From NCBI RefSeq assembly GCF_004343705.1, contig NZ_SKFH01000001.1, forward strand, positions 62,001 to 126,000: a stretch of 64,000 nucleotides of DNA. The letters are read 5' to 3'. Within the stretch, counting starts at the first letter, position 1; every line of letters begins with the position of its first letter. The notes beneath the pieces are model-generated. The model had not been told where the DNA came from, searched no databases, and saw only the letters and a list, made by a program, of their open reading frames with translations. Shown here one piece after another: positions 61,746 to 64,000 of the stretch. The stretch is from Flaviaesturariibacter aridisoli. Lineage in GTDB: Bacteria; Bacteroidota; Bacteroidia; Chitinophagales; Chitinophagaceae. The translations under genes were made by a program, and so were the position numbers.

Positions 61746-62672
61746 GCGCAGCAGCAGCTCGCAGGGCTTCAGGCCTGTATGTTTCTTGAAAGCGGTGGAA
61801 AAGTGCGAAATGGAGGAGTAGCCCAGCAGCACCGATACTTCGGTGACGCTGAGGCCTTTTTCATACAGCAGGTATTTGGCGTGCTCCATGCGCTGGCCCT
61901 GGTAGAATTCGAAGATGGTAGTGCCGAAAAGCTCTTTGAAGCCTTTTTTCAGGTAGCACTCGTTGATGGCCACCTTGCGGCTCAGTTCCTTGATGGTGAT
62001 GGGCTCGCCGATATGGTGCAGCAACACGTCGCGGGCCTTCAGGATTTTTTCGCGGTCGTCGGCGTTGGCCAGGAAGCGGCACTCGAACACCTCGGGTTCC
62101 TTTTCGCCCAGCAGGCAGCTGAGGCTTTGCAGCAGCAGGAGCTGCACCTGGGCGTTTACGAAGATATTGGCCAGGCTGTCGGCGTAATTGTGGTTGAGCA
62201 GGGCTTCCAGCAGGGTGCGGGTCTTGTTGCACAGGGGCACCGTTTTGCTGAAGGTACTTGTGTGGCGGAAGCTGAGCACCGACTCGGTTATATGCCGGTT
62301 CTCGTTGAGGCCACGGGCAAATTGCCCGAGGAAAGCGGGGGTAAAGCTGAACTGCAGCAGGTCGAGGCTCTCGGTGCGGTCGGGGCAGGGGCCTTCTTTG
62401 TGGATCGTGCAGTCGTCGCAATCCTTGCCCTTGCGGGCGCAATAGGTGTTGCCCGTCAGGCAGAAATAGAGTTGCAGCGAGCCCCCGTTGTCGGAAGCGG
62501 GTGCGTAGTGGAGCATGCCGACGTCCTCGCGTGCCCAGCCTTCGGGGCGCAGGTAGCGGCGGATGCTGTAATGCACCGATCCCGGCACCTGCTGCTCGGT
62601 CTCCTGGATCAGGTTACCGGCATCGGTGGCGAGCGCAAGACCCGGGAGGCTTATGGACGTCTGGAATGGCAT
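61743..62672 (-). CDS. AraC-family regulator with N-terminal Cys cluster
   Basis: The 309-residue protein has an N-terminal domain with five Cys at 71, 78, 85, 88 and 96 ([17 protein letters not shown]) and a C-terminal AraC double helix-turn-helix ([46 protein letters not shown]). The cluster is a plausible metal or redox sensor. I chose the ATG at 62672; the open frame extends to 62801 over the lpxC start. TACCTTTG is 7 nt upstream of this ATG. The target is probably the adjacent His-rich membrane gene. Confidence 0.85.
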   Translation of the reverse strand: MPFQTSISLPGLALATDAGNLIQETEQQVPGSVHYSIRRYLRPEGWAREDVGMLHYAPASDNGGSLQLYFCLTGNTYCARKGKDCDDCTIHKEGPCPDRTESLDLLQFSFTPAFLGQFARGLNENRHITESVLSFRHTSTFSKTVPLCNKTRTLLEALLNHNYADSLANIFVNAQVQLLLLQSLSCLLGEKEPEVFECRFLANADDREKILKARDVLLHHIGEPITIKELSRKVAINECYLKKGFKELFGTTIFEFYQGQRMEHAKYLLYEKGLSVTEVSVLLGYSSISHFSTAFKKHTGLKPCELLLR

Positions 62673-62761
62673 GGCCCCGCAAAGGTACGGGGGGCGGGCG
62701 GGCGCGGCTGTCAACGAACTGTAAAGTATTCGGGTTACCGCCTTTTTCCTACTTTCGCGGC

Positions 62762-64000
62762 ATGCTTTCCGAGAATAAAGCTCCTGAATATCAACATACA
62801 TTGGCCAAGGAAGTGACGGTCAGCGGGGTGGGGATCCACTCCGGCGAGACCGTAACGATGCGCCTGAAGCCGGCCGAAGCACATTCGGGCGTCGTGTTTC
62901 AGCGTGTAGACCTTCCCGGCAAGCCTTCCGTTAAGGCCGACGTGGACAACGTGGTGGAAACCACCCGCAGCACCACCATCGGCAACGGCGAGGCCCGCGT
63001 GAGCACCATCGAGCACCTGATGGCGGCGCTCTACGCCAACGGCATCGACAACGTGTGCATCGAGATCGACGGCGCCGAAGTGCCCATCCTCGACGGCTCC
63101 TCCGGCCCCTTTGTAAAGGCCATCCTCGAAGCCGGCCGCCAGCAGCAGGGCGCCCAGAAAACCTGGTACACCCTGCAGCACAACATCGTGCTGGTAGACG
63201 ACGACAAGAAAGTAGAGATGGTGGCCATGCCTTACAACGGCTACCGCATCAATACCCTCATCGACTTCAATTCGGCCGTTCTGGGCACGCAACACGCGTC
63301 GCTCAAAGACATCGCCGACTTCAACGGGCAGATCGCCGACTGCCGCACCTTCTGCTTTTTCCACGAGCTGGAATACCTCTTTGAGCACAACCTGATCAAG
63401 GGCGGCTCCAAAGACAACGCCATCGTGGTAGTCGACAAGCCGATCACCGAGGCGCAGGTAGCCAAGCTGGGCCAGCATTTCGACGGCATCGCCATCCCCG
63501 AGGGCCGCGGTTACCTCAACAACGAGGAGCTGCGCTTCGACAACGAGCCGGCGCGGCACAAGCTGCTCGACGTGGTGGGCGACCTGGCGCTGGTGGGCAT
63601 GCCCTTCCGCGCCCACGTCATCGCCAACAAGCCCGGGCACGCCACCAACGTGGCCTTTGCCAAGAAGATCAAGGAGCACCTCAAAAAGAACCGCGTCAAG
63701 GCCGAAGTGCCCGTGTACGATATCGAGCAGCCGCCGCTTTTCGACGTGGTGGCCATCGAAAAGATCCTGCCCCACCGCTTCCCGATGCTGATGGTGGACA
63801 AGATCATCGAGCTCACCGACACCCGCGTGGTGGGCATCAAGAACGTTACTTACAACGAGCCCTTTTTCCAGGGGCACTTCCCCGGCAACTACGTCATGCC
63901 GGGCGTACTGATGGTGGAAGCCCTCGCCCAGTGCGGCGGCATCCTGGCCATTCCGAAAGACACCGACGACAAGTACGATACCTATTTCATCAAGATCGAC
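62762..64000 (+). CDS. lpxC-fabZ: Bifunctional LpxC-FabZ fusion (3' end outside the window)
   Basis: The frame is open from the ATG at 62762 to the window end (413 codons). Residues 1-315 are UDP-3-O-acyl-GlcNAc deacetylase LpxC with [13 protein letters not shown], the zinc region [23 protein letters not shown] and GHATNVAFA. From about residue 323 the FabZ part begins ([13 protein letters not shown]) with its catalytic His in [20 protein letters not shown]. LpxC commits lipid A synthesis and FabZ dehydrates 3-hydroxyacyl-ACP for fatty-acid synthesis. This fusion is a hallmark of Bacteroidota. The -7-like box TACTTTCG ends 4 nt before the ATG. Confidence 0.97.
   Translation, partial: MLSENKAPEYQHTLAKEVTVSGVGIHSGETVTMRLKPAEAHSGVVFQRVDLPGKPSVKADVDNVVETTRSTTIGNGEARVSTIEHLMAALYANGIDNVCIEIDGAEVPILDGSSGPFVKAILEAGRQQQGAQKTWYTLQHNIVLVDDDKKVEMVAMPYNGYRINTLIDFNSAVLGTQHASLKDIADFNGQIADCRTFCFFHELEYLFEHNLIKGGSKDNAIVVVDKPITEAQVAKLGQHFDGIAIPEGRGYLNNEELRFDNEPARHKLLDVVGDLALVGMPFRAHVIANKPGHATNVAFAKKIKEHLKKNRVKAEVPVYDIEQPPLFDVVAIEKILPHRFPMLMVDKIIELTDTRVVGIKNVTYNEPFFQGHFPGNYVMPGVLMVEALAQCGGILAIPKDTDDKYDTYFIKID

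Overview
The window looks like chromosomal DNA from a GC-rich member of the Bacteroidota, most likely Chitinophagia/Chitinophagaceae. The evidence is an LpxC-FabZ fusion, two proteins with type IX secretion sorting domains, a TonB receptor with an N-terminal carboxypeptidase-regulatory-like domain, the gene order ftsX-DUF3098-uppP, promoters of the TAnnTTTG type and few Shine-Dalgarno sites. No rRNA, tRNA, CRISPR array, insertion sequence or prophage was seen; almost everything reads as core and niche-adaptation genes.

Layout. 1-6404: a respiration and nitrosative-stress block (end of a membrane protein, outer-membrane barrel with CDICGCG, lipoprotein, lipoprotein cytochrome c, polytopic membrane protein, MIP18-type Fe-S factor, then an operon ric - nsrR-like - nnrS-like on the minus strand). 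6477-7366: two single-domain response regulators. 7792-9786: a fused Wzx-like flippase and polysaccharide deacetylase. 10003-15123: TonB receptor, small membrane and secreted proteins, and an operon of two related membrane proteins with a winged-helix regulator. 15340-17782: ABC-2 transporter plus LolA-like protein. 17902-18987: pdxA. 19293-24651: two large secreted T9SS cargo proteins, one an M14 carboxypeptidase. 24859-31669: rsmA, a 2-hydroxyacid dehydrogenase, greA (with a terminator in its leader), a HIT protein, ruvC, a flippase-like protein, DUF3108 and an MBL hydrolase. 31744-38661: MFS transporter, uppP, DUF3098, ftsX, and leuS with a large insertion. 38983-43236: M23 peptidase, then an operon of lipoprotein, Lgt-like enzyme, radical SAM enzyme and small membrane protein. 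43294-45442: two NAD(P)-binding proteins and a MarR regulator with visible operators. 45553-54400: ruvB, an OmpR-type regulator, START protein, recQ, copper P-type ATPase, tsaE, alanine dehydrogenase. 54539-64000: Bax inhibitor-1 protein, a TetR-TolC-EmrA-EmrB type efflux operon, a secreted protein, a His-rich membrane protein, an AraC regulator with a Cys cluster, and lpxC-fabZ, which runs off the end.

The most unusual feature is in the spacers. Many genes are followed directly by degenerate tandem repeats of period 7 (sometimes 8 or 9) that begin at, or include, the stop codon. In several spacers an inverted partner array ends just upstream of the next gene, so the whole spacer can fold as a long imperfect hairpin, sometimes with a perfect terminator nested inside. 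The repeat unit differs from locus to locus while the two arms at one locus are complementary. Other leads are the flippase-deacetylase fusion, a LeuRS with a roughly 120-residue insertion resembling an endonuclease core, a radical SAM enzyme paired with an Lgt-like enzyme, a terminator hairpin in the greA leader, and about ten genes whose TAnnTTTG -7 box lies only 3-8 nt before the start codon, which suggests leaderless transcripts.

All calls are from reading the sequence; no database search was possible, and domain names are recognition from family motifs.
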